This document shows, one piece after another, positions 8,049 to 17,376 of a stretch of DNA of 64,000 nucleotides; position 1 is the stretch's first letter, and each line of letters starts with the position of its first letter. A program made the position numbers and the translations under genes. This DNA is from Streptomyces sp. SID13031. GTDB taxonomy: Bacteria; Actinomycetota; Actinomycetes; Propionibacteriales; Kribbellaceae. The stretch spans positions 1 to 64,000 of the forward strand of contig NZ_JAAGLV010000006.1 in NCBI RefSeq assembly GCF_010548305.1. The letters are read 5' to 3'. The notes beneath the pieces are model-generated. The model was not told where the DNA came from and searched no databases. It saw only the letters and a list, made by a program, of their open reading frames with translations.

Positions 8049-10204
8049 TCAGGAGAACTTCTCGCCCGCCTCCGCCTTGCTGACGAGCAGCGCCGGTGGT
8101 TCGAAGCGGCTGCCGTAACTCTGTGCGAGCTCCCGCGTGCGGGCGACAAAACCGGCAAGTCCACCTTCGTAGGCGTTGATGTACTGCAGCGCGCCACCGT
8201 GCAGCGGCGGGAAGCCGATGCCGAAGATCGAGCCGATGTTCGCGTCGGCCGTCGAGCGCAGCACGCCCTCCTCGACACACTTGACCGTCTCGAGGGACAT
8301 CGCGAACGCCATCCGCTCCTGCAGGTCGATCAGCGGTACGTCGGTGTCCGCCTTGACGAAGTGCTCCCACAGCCCGGGCCACAGGTGCTTCGGACCGTCG
8401 GCCGGATACTCGTAGAAGCCGGCCCCGGCCGCCTTGCCCTTGCGGTCGAACTCCGTGACCAGGCGCTCGGTCACCTCCATGCCCGGGTGGTCGTCGAAGG
8501 CACCCGCGTTGTCCCCAGAAGCGCGAGCCGCATCGCGGATCTTCATCGGCAAGGTCAGCGTGACCTCGTCGAGCATCGCCAGCGGCGGCGCCGGGAAGCC
8601 CATCTGGGTCGCGGCGCGCTCGATCGTCACCGGGTTGACGCCCTCGGCAACCATCGCGGCACCCTCCATCACGAGCGTGCCGAACACCCGTGAGGTGAAG
8701 AAGCCACGGCTGTCGTTGACCACGATCGGCGTCTTCTTGATCTGCCGGACGACGTCGTACGCCTTCGCCAGCGCGCGATCGGAGGTCTTCTCCCCCACGA
8801 TCAGCTCGACCAGCGGCATCCGGTCGACCGGTGAGAAGAAGTGCATCCCGACGAAGTCGTCCGGCCGGTCGATGCCCTCGGCGAGCGAGGTGATCGGCAG
8901 CGTCGACGTGTTCGAGCAGAGCAGCGCGTCCGGCTCGACCACACCGGCGATCTCGGCGAAGACCTTCTGCTTCACCTCCTCGCTCTCGAACACCGCCTCG
9001 ATCACCAGGTCGCAGCCGGCCAGGTCGTTCGGATCCGCGGTCGGCGTGATCAGGCTCAGGAACGCCGCCGCCTTCTCCGGCGTACTGCGGCCCTTCTTCA
9101 CCTGCTTGGCGAGCAGCTTCTCGGAGTACTCCTTGCCCTTCTCGGCCGACTCCAGCGAGACGTCCTTGAGCACCACCTCGATGCCCACCTTCGCGCACAC
9201 GTACGCGATCCCCGCGCCCATCATGCCCGCGCCGAGCACCCCGACCTTCCGGGCCTTGTACGCCGGTACGTCGGCAGGCCGCGACGCCCCGGCGTTGATC
9301 GCCTGGAGCTCGAAGAAGAACGCGTTGATCATGTTCTTGGCGATCTGGCCGGTCGCCAGCGAGACGAAGTACCGGGACTCGATCCTGCTGGCCGTCGCGA
9401 AGTCCACCTGGCTGCCCTCGATGGCCGCGCTCATGATGGCACGCGGAGCCGGGTACGGCGCGCCCTTGAGCTGCTTGCGCAGGTTCGCGGGGAAGGCCGG
9501 GAGGAACGCGGCCAGCTTCGGCGAGGACGGCGTACCACCGGGGATCCGGTAGCCGTCGCGATCCCAGGGCTGCTTGGCGTCACCGTCGTAGGAATCGATG
9601 AACCTGTACGCCGCGGCGAGCAGCTCGCCGGCCGGGACGACCTCGTCGACGATGCCGACCGACTTGGCGTGCTCGGGCTTCATCCGCTGGCCCTGCAACA
9701 GCACCTTCATCAACGCGTCCTGCAGCCCGAGCATCCGGACCGTCCGGGTGACGCCGCCACCGCCGGGCAGCAGGCCGAGCGTCACCTCGGGCACGCCGAG
9801 CTCGATCCGGTTGTCGTCGGCAACGATCCGGTGATGGCAGGCGAGCGCGATCTCCAGCCCACCGCCGAGCGCGGCACCGTTGATCGCGGCAACGACCGGG
9901 ACGCCGAGCGTCTCCAGCACGCGGAGCTGGCGCTTGACCTCCTCGATCGTCTCGAACACCTCGGCCGCGTTCTCCGGCTGGATCTGAGACAGCATCTGCA
10001 GGTTGCCACCGGCGAAGAAGGTGGACTTGGCGCTGGTGATCACGACGCCCTTGAGCTGATCCTTCTCCGCCTGCAGCCGTTCGACAGTCGAAGCCATCGC
10101 GGCGATGTAGGTGTCGTTCATCGTGTTCGCCGAGGCGCCGGGATCGTCCATCGTCAGCGTGACGGTGTATTTTCCAGACGCGTCAGTGTCCTTCGTCCAG
10201 TCGA

Positions 10205-10208
<4 letters not shown>
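8049..10208 (-). CDS. fadB: Multifunctional fatty acid oxidation enzyme: enoyl-CoA hydratase / 3-hydroxyacyl-CoA dehydrogenase
   Basis: The 719-residue protein is a fusion. Residues 1 to about 200 are a crotonase ([43 protein letters not shown]). From about residue 320 comes the NAD-binding dehydrogenase ([18 protein letters not shown]) with the catalytic motif [17 protein letters not shown], followed by two C-terminal 3HCDH domains. It hydrates trans-2-enoyl-CoA and oxidises the 3-hydroxyacyl-CoA. The ATG at 10208 overlaps the thiolase stop by four bases; the open frame upstream reads through thiolase sequence. With fadA it makes the trifunctional beta-oxidation complex, under the MerR-type promoter at 11456-11486. 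Confidence 0.93.
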
Positions 10209-11425
<1,217 letters not shown>

Positions 11426-11455
11426 GGGGATCCCGTCGGTCGAGTCGTCCCGTTG

Positions 11456-11486
11456 ATTGTGACAGTTCTGGTGTCATGGTCGTCAA
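11456..11486 (-). promoter_or_regulatory. MerR-type promoter of fadA operon
   Basis: Minus strand: -35 TTGACG (11481-11486), a 19-base spacer, -10 CACAAT (11456-11461). The spacer region holds inverted half-sites TGACA (11460-11464) and TGTCA (11472-11476). Over-long spacers with an internal dyad are typical of promoters activated by MerR proteins. The same arrangement recurs at 19716-19746. It lies between fadA and the divergent merR gene. Confidence 0.6.
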
Positions 11487-11498
11487 GAGGGGGTCGTT

Positions 11499-12248
11499 AT
11501 GATCTCGGCCATGTCAGAAGTCACCGCGGACGAAGCGACCCTCACGGTCGACGAGCTGTCCGCCCGGGTCGGGATGACCGTGCGCACGCTGCGCTTCTAT
11601 GCGGGCCGGGGCCTGATTCCCCCGCCGGTACGCCGTGGGCGGGTCGGGTACTACGGCTCCGAACACATCGCCCGGCTGGATCTGGTCCGCGAACTGCAGG
11701 CGCACGGGTTCAGCCTGTCCGCGATCGAGGGCTACCTGGATCGCATCCCCGCCGACGCGACCCCGCAGGACATCGCGCTGCACCGGACCCTGCTCACCCC
11801 CTGGATGCGCGACCTGCCCGAGACGCTCGACCGGGCGACGCTGGTACGGCGTACCGGCCGGGAGCTGACCGATGACGACATCGAGATGCTCGTCGCGCTC
11901 GGCGTGGTCGAGCCGACGCCGGACGACGACGTCTTCCAGGTCGCGACGGCACACCTCAGCCTCGGGGTCGAGCTGCTCGACCTGGACCTGCCGGTCGACG
12001 CGGTGCTGGATGTCGGGCGGATCTTCACCGAGCACGGCCGGCAGCTGGCCGAGGAGCTGACCGACGTCTTCCGGACCAAGGTCTGGCCGCACTACCGCGA
12101 CTCGGGCGGCCCGCCGGAGCACATCCAGCAACTGGTCGAGCGCTTCAAGCCGGTCACCATCCAGGGCCTGGTACTCGCGTACGAACGGGCCGTCGGCGAG
12201 ACGCAGCGTGACACGATCCGCTCCCGCAACAAGCCGCCGCGACGCTGA
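11499..12248 (+). CDS. MerR family transcriptional regulator
   Basis: The 249-residue protein has an N-terminal winged helix: LTVDELSARVGMTVRTLRFYAGRGLIPPP (about residues 14-42) followed by GYYGSEHIARLDLVRELQAHGFSLSAIEGYL. The remaining 150 residues are an uncharacterised C-terminal domain, longer than in metal-type MerR proteins, with no Cys cluster, so an organic or acyl-CoA effector is more likely than a metal. GAGGGGG lies seven bases before the ATG. It is divergent from fadA; the two share a 73-base region with the dyad promoter. I infer that it controls that promoter and the twin promoter at 19.7 kb. Confidence 0.88.
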   Translation: MISAMSEVTADEATLTVDELSARVGMTVRTLRFYAGRGLIPPPVRRGRVGYYGSEHIARLDLVRELQAHGFSLSAIEGYLDRIPADATPQDIALHRTLLTPWMRDLPETLDRATLVRRTGRELTDDDIEMLVALGVVEPTPDDDVFQVATAHLSLGVELLDLDLPVDAVLDVGRIFTEHGRQLAEELTDVFRTKVWPHYRDSGGPPEHIQQLVERFKPVTIQGLVLAYERAVGETQRDTIRSRNKPPRR

Positions 12249-12260
12249 CAACACCCTGAC

Positions 12261-12302
12261 ATTCTGGGACATTCTGGGACATCCCGGCTGACAACCAGCC
12301 GG
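12261..12302. repeat. Tandem decamer followed by a hairpin
   Basis: ATTCTGGGAC occurs twice in tandem (12261-12270, 12271-12280). A hairpin with arms CCGGCTG and CAGCCGG (12284-12302) follows. The hairpin may end merR transcription. Two copies do not make an array. Confidence 0.4.
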
Positions 12303-12324
12303 CTGAGCGGCGCGTGGCAGCAGT

Positions 12325-13455
12325 ATGAGGAAACTGCTGACCGTAGTCGCCGCACTCGCCCTGACCGGCGCGGTCCTGGTGCCGACGGCATCCACCGCCC
12401 AAGCCTCCACCCTCCATCCGATCGGCAGTACGTCGTACAGCCTCGGCAACGAGCTGACCGCCGTCGTGCACTACCCGAAGGATCTCGCCGGTCACAAGTA
12501 TCCGGTCGCGCTGATGTCGCACGGCCTCTGGATCACCTGCGCGGATCCGAAAGCCTGGGACGAGCAGGACTACGACAAGCTGTCCGTCCAGCCGTGCGCG
12601 GCAGGCACACCGGAGATCCCCAGCTATGTTGGCTACGACTATCTCGGGAAGGCGCTCGCGGCGCAGGGCATGATCGTGGTTTCGATCGACGCCAACAGCA
12701 CGATCGACTTGATCGGTCAGGAGCAGGACGCCGCCCGGGCGTCGCTGATCAACCAGCACCTCGCCATCTGGCAGCAATTGTCCGCGCACGGGTCCGGGCC
12801 GCTGGCCGGCAAGCTGAAGGATCATGGCCAGCCGATCGACTTCCGTGGACACGCTGATCTGACCAATGTCGGGTTGATGGGCCACTCGCGGGGTGGCCGC
12901 GGCACGTTGCTCGAGGCAGCCGACGTGAACCAGAAGAACTGGCCGGCCGGCGTGAAGATCAAGGCGGTCGTCCCGCTCGCGGCCGCCGAGCCCTACGCTC
13001 CGGACGACAACCCGGACAACGCGGAGTACGACAACTACCGGATCACCAATATCCCGGTCGCCTCCCTCGTCGGGAGCTGCGATCGCGCCGTCGACGGGCA
13101 TCTCGCGTATCTCGGCGCGCACAACAAGGCGCCGTACTACGAGTTCTACGTACACGGCGCGAACCACGACTTCTACAACACCCAGTGGTCGCCTTCGAGT
13201 GGCCAGGTCGGCGCCTACGACGACGCGGAATCGCCCGATCGGCCGTCCCCCGGTCACTGCAGCGCGAATGATGATCGCCAGCGTGCCGACAAGCAGTTGA
13301 CCGAGACCCAGCAGCGGCTGGTCTCCACCACTTACCTGTCCGCGTTCTTCCGCCGCTATCTGCTCGGCGACACCCGCAGCAACTCAATCCTCAGCGGAAG
13401 CATCAAACCCCTGGGGGCCTTCTCGACGATCGACGTCCACCAGGACCTCCCATAA
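12325..13455 (+). CDS. Secreted alpha/beta hydrolase
   Basis: The 376-residue protein has a Sec signal peptide (MRKLLTVVAALALTGAVLVP, cleavage near AQA-S). The fold shows VALMSHGLW as the oxyanion strand, the nucleophile elbow LMGHSRGGRGTL (Ser near residue 189) and the late His in VHGANHDFYN. Sequence style resembles the PAF-acetylhydrolase/chlorophyllase-like group of secreted esterases in actinomycetes. Substrate unknown. It stands alone, with a strong terminator just downstream and a weak ribosome site. Confidence 0.85.
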   Translation: MRKLLTVVAALALTGAVLVPTASTAQASTLHPIGSTSYSLGNELTAVVHYPKDLAGHKYPVALMSHGLWITCADPKAWDEQDYDKLSVQPCAAGTPEIPSYVGYDYLGKALAAQGMIVVSIDANSTIDLIGQEQDAARASLINQHLAIWQQLSAHGSGPLAGKLKDHGQPIDFRGHADLTNVGLMGHSRGGRGTLLEAADVNQKNWPAGVKIKAVVPLAAAEPYAPDDNPDNAEYDNYRITNIPVASLVGSCDRAVDGHLAYLGAHNKAPYYEFYVHGANHDFYNTQWSPSSGQVGAYDDAESPDRPSPGHCSANDDRQRADKQLTETQQRLVSTTYLSAFFRRYLLGDTRSNSILSGSIKPLGAFSTIDVHQDLP

Positions 13456-13460
13456 CGCCG

Positions 13461-13498
13461 CCGGCCCGGTCCGCCCATGCCCGGGTGGACCGGGCCGG
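13461..13498. terminator. Hairpin between convergent genes
   Basis: Perfect 12-bp arms CCGGCCCGGTCC and GGACCGGGCCGG lie 6 bases after the hydrolase stop and just before the end of the convergent DUF6985 gene. Confidence 0.75.
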
Positions 13499-13507
13499 TC
13501 GGTGGTG

Positions 13508-13978
13508 TCAGTCGGTGAGCTCGCCGTCGTACGGGCCGACTCTGGTCACGCAGGCGCCGTCGCGGAAGACCAGTTGCAGGCCTTGCTCGGGCTCCCAGTC
13601 GCAACCGCACTCCAGCGACACATAGATCCGCCCGTCGCCGTCGTCGTTGCGGAGGACCTCGGCCTCGGTACCCAGGTTGACGTACTCGAGCACGTCGTCC
13701 GGACCGTTGATCTTGACGCCCAAGTCGCCACCGGGCTCACGCCGCGCCCGCAGGTAGTACGCGTAGACCGCGGGCGCCGCCTCGGTCAGCGCGCTTGGCC
13801 CGAGGCTGAGGAACGTCCGGATCGCCGCATGGAAATCCTCCTGATCCTCTTCCTCGTCATAGCCCTGTACGACGAACTCACACTCGAGGCCACCCAGCAC
13901 GCCGACCGGGACGGCCTTGCTGCGATAACCCTCGAAGGCGTCGTCCTCGACGACCGCCCCCAGCCCAGGAATCTCCAT
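13508..13978 (-). CDS. DUF6985 domain protein
   Basis: A cytoplasmic protein of about 156 residues that I match to DUF6985 by the pattern MEIPGLGAVVEDD at the N-terminus, DFHAAIRTFLSL in the middle, and VSLECGCDWEPEQGLQLVFRDG with VGPYDGELTD at the end. This family is widespread but uncharacterised; its fold and frequent copies near polymorphic toxins suggest a SUKH/immunity-like role, which is inference. Start chosen at the ATG where family similarity begins; there is no good ribosome site and the frame is open ten codons upstream. Confidence 0.7.
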   Translation of the reverse strand: MEIPGLGAVVEDDAFEGYRSKAVPVGVLGGLECEFVVQGYDEEEDQEDFHAAIRTFLSLGPSALTEAAPAVYAYYLRARREPGGDLGVKINGPDDVLEYVNLGTEAEVLRNDDGDGRIYVSLECGCDWEPEQGLQLVFRDGACVTRVGPYDGELTD

Positions 13979-14056
13979 GGGCCGGATGCTAGGAGCAAAA
14001 AAGCCCAAAGTCGGGCAAATTCGACCTCAGCGCAATGTCACTTCCTGCAATTTGCG

Positions 14057-14332
14057 TCAGCTCGGGGTGGAGAAGCGCAGATAGGTGAGGCCGCGGAGAT
14101 CCAGATAGGTGTCGGTGGGGGTGGTGACGACCCGGAGGAGGACGCCGTCGCAGCCAGAGCAGCGGGCGACCAGGCCGGGGGCGTCCAGGTAGACGCGGGT
14201 CTCGGCGAACACGCCAGTCTGGCCGCAGCCGGCGCACTGGCCGACCGCAGCGGTGATGTCGACGGCGAAGACCTCGCGGAGCGCTCCCGCTGCAGCATTG
14301 CCATCCAAGTGGGTCGGAACATCCGCGGTCAT
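14057..14332 (-). CDS. DUF6510 family zinc-ribbon protein
   Basis: The 91-residue protein has two Cys-x2-Cys knuckles (CAGC near residue 33 and CSGC near 58), enough for one zinc ribbon, followed by a beta-rich end TYLDLRGLTYLRF. It matches the small DUF6510 proteins that sit beside FAD reductases and sulfite-oxidase-like proteins. The start overlaps the reductase stop by four bases, so it is the third gene of that unit. It may be a rubredoxin-like electron carrier or an assembly partner; that is a guess. Confidence 0.75.
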   Translation of the reverse strand: MTADVPTHLDGNAAAGALREVFAVDITAAVGQCAGCGQTGVFAETRVYLDAPGLVARCSGCDGVLLRVVTTPTDTYLDLRGLTYLRFSTPS

Positions 14333-15084
14333 CGCGGTCCTCCTGTCGGTCCGAAGCGTTCGGTTCTTACCCTGGCCGGGTCGTGCCCGGCCGCGACGAG
14401 CAGGTCTGCCACCGCTTCGACGAACGGGGTCGGACCGCAGACATAGGTGGTCGGTGCGTCTTCCGGCTGGAAGGTCACCGACCTCAGCAGCTCCGCGTCG
14501 ACGCGAGCCGGGGAGCGTTTCTCCCCCGGTGGCGCCTCACGGGTGTAGAGGAAGGTGATCTCGACGTCCTCGGACCCCGCGATCTCCTTCAAGCCGTCCA
14601 CGTAGATCACCGACGCCGGCCTGCGGACGGAGTACAGGAGTTTGGCCGGTGTCGTGCTCGCGGCGGCCGCGTGGGCGCGGAGCATCGCCATCAGCGGTAC
14701 GACGCCCGAGCCACCGCCGATCAGCTGGATCGGGCCCTCTTGCTCGGGTTTCCAGACGAACCAGCCGCCGACCGGGCCGCGCACCTCGAGCGGGTCGCCG
14801 ACTTTGAGCACGTCGACCAGGTACGGCGAGACCTCACCGTCGGGCACCTGCTCGACGGTCAGCTCGATGGTCGACCCGGTCCACGCCGAGGCGATCGAGT
14901 ACGAGCGGGAGGCGCGATACCCGTCGGGCGCGGTCAGCCGGACGTCCAGGTGCTGCCCGGCGAGATGACCCGGCCAGTCCGGTACGTCGAGAACCACGGT
15001 CCGGGCGGTCGACGTCTCCTCGCGCACTTCGGTGACGGTGCCGACCTGCCAGGTCAGTCGCCGGCGTATCGCTGTTCTTTCCAT
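14329..15084 (-). CDS. FAD-binding ferredoxin/flavodoxin reductase-like oxidoreductase
   Basis: The protein is about 251 residues of the ferredoxin-NADP reductase fold: FAD loop RSYSIASAW near residue 63, NAD(P) loop LIGGGSGVVPLMAML near residue 122, and YVCGPTPFVEAVADLL near the end. It lacks any iron-sulfur domain. I start at the ATG at 15084, which gives a 31-base overlap with the molybdoprotein gene upstream; no better start exists. It should pass electrons between NAD(P)H and the molybdo-oxidoreductase, probably with the zinc-ribbon protein downstream. Confidence 0.85.
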   Translation of the reverse strand: MERTAIRRRLTWQVGTVTEVREETSTARTVVLDVPDWPGHLAGQHLDVRLTAPDGYRASRSYSIASAWTGSTIELTVEQVPDGEVSPYLVDVLKVGDPLEVRGPVGGWFVWKPEQEGPIQLIGGGSGVVPLMAMLRAHAAAASTTPAKLLYSVRRPASVIYVDGLKEIAGSEDVEITFLYTREAPPGEKRSPARVDAELLRSVTFQPEDAPTTYVCGPTPFVEAVADLLVAAGHDPARVRTERFGPTGGPR

Positions 15085-15650
15085 GGGTCTCCGTACTCGT
15101 GATAGCCGGCGGTCTCCCAGAAGCCCAGGTCCTCGGTGTCCGACAGGATCATCCCGCGCACCCACTTGGCGCTCTTCCACAGGTACAGGTGTGGCACCAG
15201 CAACCGGGCCGGGCCACCGTGCTCCGGGGCCAGCGGCTCACCGTCGTACTCGTAGGCGATCCACGCCTGGCCGTCGAGCAGGTCTTCGAGCGGCAGGTTG
15301 GTCGTGTAGCCGCCGTAGCTGTGCACCATCACGAAGTCGGCGCCGGTCTCGATGTCGGCCAGCAGGACGTCCAGCGAGACGCCCTTCCACTCCGTCCCCA
15401 GCTTCGACCACCTGGTCACGCAGTGCAGGTCCTTGGTGATCGTCTCGCTCGGCAGCTTCGTGAACGCCGACCAGTCCCAGCGGGTGACCTCGCCCGCCTC
15501 GTTGGCGACGGTGAACTCCCAGTGCTCCGGCTGGATCCGCGGCGTCGGTCCCGCCGACAGAACCGGGAACTCGTGCGTCAGATACTGCCCCGGCGGCAGA
15601 TCACTACTACCTCGGCGACGGCCGGTGAACCCCGGCGACACAACGTCCAT
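15054..15650 (-). CDS. Molybdopterin-dependent oxidoreductase (sulfite oxidase/YedY fold)
   Basis: The protein is about 198 residues and is only the molybdopterin domain. The Moco-ligating Cys is in LHCVTRWSKLGTEWKG; further family motifs are VMVHSYGGYTTNLPLEDLL and EHGGPARLLVPHLYLWKSAKW. There is no Tat or Sec signal, unlike MsrP/YedY, so it acts in the cytoplasm. The ATG at 15650 has GGAGGAGG six bases upstream. First gene of a three-gene unit with an FAD reductase and DUF6510, which probably supply or take its electrons. moaA for the cofactor is 37 kb away. Substrate unknown. Confidence 0.88.
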   Translation of the reverse strand: MDVVSPGFTGRRRGSSDLPPGQYLTHEFPVLSAGPTPRIQPEHWEFTVANEAGEVTRWDWSAFTKLPSETITKDLHCVTRWSKLGTEWKGVSLDVLLADIETGADFVMVHSYGGYTTNLPLEDLLDGQAWIAYEYDGEPLAPEHGGPARLLVPHLYLWKSAKWVRGMILSDTEDLGFWETAGYHEYGDPWKEQRYAGD

Positions 15651-15707
15651 CGGGAACCTCCTCCAAGCTGAAACCACTCCCGGCAGTCAACCACGAAACC
15701 ACCACGA

Positions 15708-15812
15708 TCACGGCGTGGTCGGGGCTGATTTCCGCGGGTCGGCGGCGATGGCCTTCAGCCACTCCTGTGGAGTTTGCGGCGGCTGCCCGACGGCCGCGAG
15801 GGTATGCAGCAT
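15708..15812 (-). CDS. Possible 34-residue peptide downstream of the ATPase gene
   Basis: This short frame reads MLHTLAAVGQPPQTPQEWLK and ends in SAPTTP. It looks protein-like, and the frame continues upstream without stop to the ATPase stop codon at 15852 (same frame). No ribosome site is clear. It may be a real small protein, a lost C-terminal piece of the ATPase reading frame, or chance. Confidence 0.3.
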   Translation of the reverse strand: MLHTLAAVGQPPQTPQEWLKAIAADPRKSAPTTP

Positions 15813-15851
15813 CGCTCGGCGTTCTCGGCCGGGTTGTTCGTCATTCTGAGG

Positions 15852-17300
15852 TCACCCCCGCCAGGCGCCAACGACATCCGCGGGGGTCCACAGCAGCTCG
15901 TCAGGCCGCAGGTCGACGCCAGGCGCCACCCCGCTCAGCGATGCGACAACCAAGCCGGCCACCACCGGGTCGAAGCCGGGAATCGCGGTGACGGCCCGGC
16001 GCAGTCCGTTGAGGTCATGTCCGTCGAACGGGCTGCTCAACCACTTCACCGAGCCCGCGAAAGCCAGCCTGGTGGCAATCGGAGCGCGATCGGCGCCTAC
16101 CAGGTCGACCTCCGGATCAAACTGACGATTCCACCATCCGCCGACAGTCTCGACCTCCGGCCAAGGAAGGGCGCCGGCCAGCCCGGCCAACTCCAGCGAC
16201 TCTCGAACCATCGGTTCGACCGCACGACCTCGCCAGGTTGCCCATCGACGCTCGATCACCCGGAATCCAGCCTCGGGCCGGCCACGGCGCGCTTGTTCAT
16301 GGACCGACCTCAGTACCCCCAGGTACAGGCGGAGGTTGCTGTCGGCAACGCGGTACAGGGCGGGTTTGCCGGCTACCGTCGACAGTGGCTCATCGATCGC
16401 CAGGACCTGCTTCTCCCTGGTCAACCGCTGCAGGAGGGGCGACAGCGTGCCCGATGGCAACCCACCGTCACGACTACCGGCCGCGGCAGCGATGTTGGGA
16501 TGGGTCCGGTCGCCGGCACCGACCGCCTCGAGAACCCGCCGGGCCAGATCCGGCGTCGGGAACTCAGCCAGCAGAGCCGTCTCCGGAACACTGAAGAGAG
16601 CTGCGGCCGGATCAGCCGACTCGGTCCGCAGGAAGTCCAATGCAGGCATACCGTGCGGCCAGGTGCGCAAGATGCCTGGCAGACCACCGGATACCAGGTG
16701 TACGTCGATCGCATCCGCGCCCTGCATACCTACGGCAGAACCTGCGTCGGCTGGATTCAACGGTCCTAGGACGAGGTTGTCAGCTCGACCGAAGAACGGG
16801 CGGTCGTAGGCCGTCAGACGCTCCATCATGTGAAGGTCGCTGCCGAGCAGCAGAAGGAGGAGGGGCTTCGAGGACAGCAGCCTGTCCCAAGCCGTCTGTA
16901 GGGCCCCGTCGAACAGCGCATCTTGCTCGGCCAGCCACGGCACCTCGTCCAGAACCACGATGCTCGGACTCGAGGGAAGCGCTGCAGCGAGAACCTTGAA
17001 AGCGTCGGGCCAGTTTCCGCTGGTCAGCCCAGGAATCAGCTCACCATCAGCCGGCAGCGTCGAATCCTTCAGATCCGCGAGGAGGGTCTGCACCGCCTCC
17101 ACCGGCGATGCGCCTTTGGTCGCAGTCGAGAAGAGGTACGGAACCGCAGCCTGATTACAGAACTCCTGTACGAGGCGCGACTTGCCGACCTGCCGCCGAC
17201 CTCGCACCGCTACCGCAGTCCCTTGGCCGGTCGAGGTAATCCTCTGCAGTCGCTTGCCCAGCAGACCGAGTTCGATCCGACGGCCGATGAAATCTGACAA
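15852..17300 (-). CDS. AAA-type ATPase with C-terminal DUF234 (nuclease-like) domain
   Basis: The 482-residue protein starts FIGRRIELGLLGKRL. It has Walker A RGRRQVGKSRL (Lys40, Ser41), Walker B SIVVLDEVPWL near residue 117, and an arginine/sensor region GRADNLVLGPLNP. A winged-helix stretch (LSPLLQRLTREKQVLAI) and a C-terminal DUF234-like domain follow. That domain has the core FDPEVDLVGADRAP...FAGSVKW. In restriction-endonuclease folds the last motif is usually E-x-K; here Ser replaces Glu, so cleavage activity is doubtful. Such ATPases occur in archaea and actinobacteria with no settled role. The gene stands alone behind a striking palindromic promoter region. Confidence 0.82.
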   Translation of the reverse strand: MSDFIGRRIELGLLGKRLQRITSTGQGTAVAVRGRRQVGKSRLVQEFCNQAAVPYLFSTATKGASPVEAVQTLLADLKDSTLPADGELIPGLTSGNWPDAFKVLAAALPSSPSIVVLDEVPWLAEQDALFDGALQTAWDRLLSSKPLLLLLLGSDLHMMERLTAYDRPFFGRADNLVLGPLNPADAGSAVGMQGADAIDVHLVSGGLPGILRTWPHGMPALDFLRTESADPAAALFSVPETALLAEFPTPDLARRVLEAVGAGDRTHPNIAAAAGSRDGGLPSGTLSPLLQRLTREKQVLAIDEPLSTVAGKPALYRVADSNLRLYLGVLRSVHEQARRGRPEAGFRVIERRWATWRGRAVEPMVRESLELAGLAGALPWPEVETVGGWWNRQFDPEVDLVGADRAPIATRLAFAGSVKWLSSPFDGHDLNGLRRAVTAIPGFDPVVAGLVVASLSGVAPGVDLRPDELLWTPADVVGAWRG

Positions 17301-17312
17301 GAGTAATCCTCG

Positions 17313-17350
17313 CTAGGTAGATTGAATCTACATAGATCCAATCTACCTAG
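17313..17350. promoter_or_regulatory. Nested palindromes upstream of the DUF234 ATPase
   Basis: Arms CTAGGTAGATTG and CAATCTACCTAG (12 bp, perfect) enclose a second palindrome, GTAGATT-G-AATCTAC (17317-17331). The half-site TAGATT thus recurs several times within 38 bases, directly ahead of the ATPase start at 17300. The AT-rich base composition stands out from the surroundings. Probably an operator for a dimeric or tetrameric regulator, perhaps autoregulation. Confidence 0.6.
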
Positions 17351-17376
17351 TTGGCGTCACTCAGGCAATACTCGCG

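Noticed and set aside
12261..12280. Start of a CRISPR or tandem array
   Set aside because: Only two head-to-tail copies of ten bases, with no spacers. No cas genes anywhere in the window.
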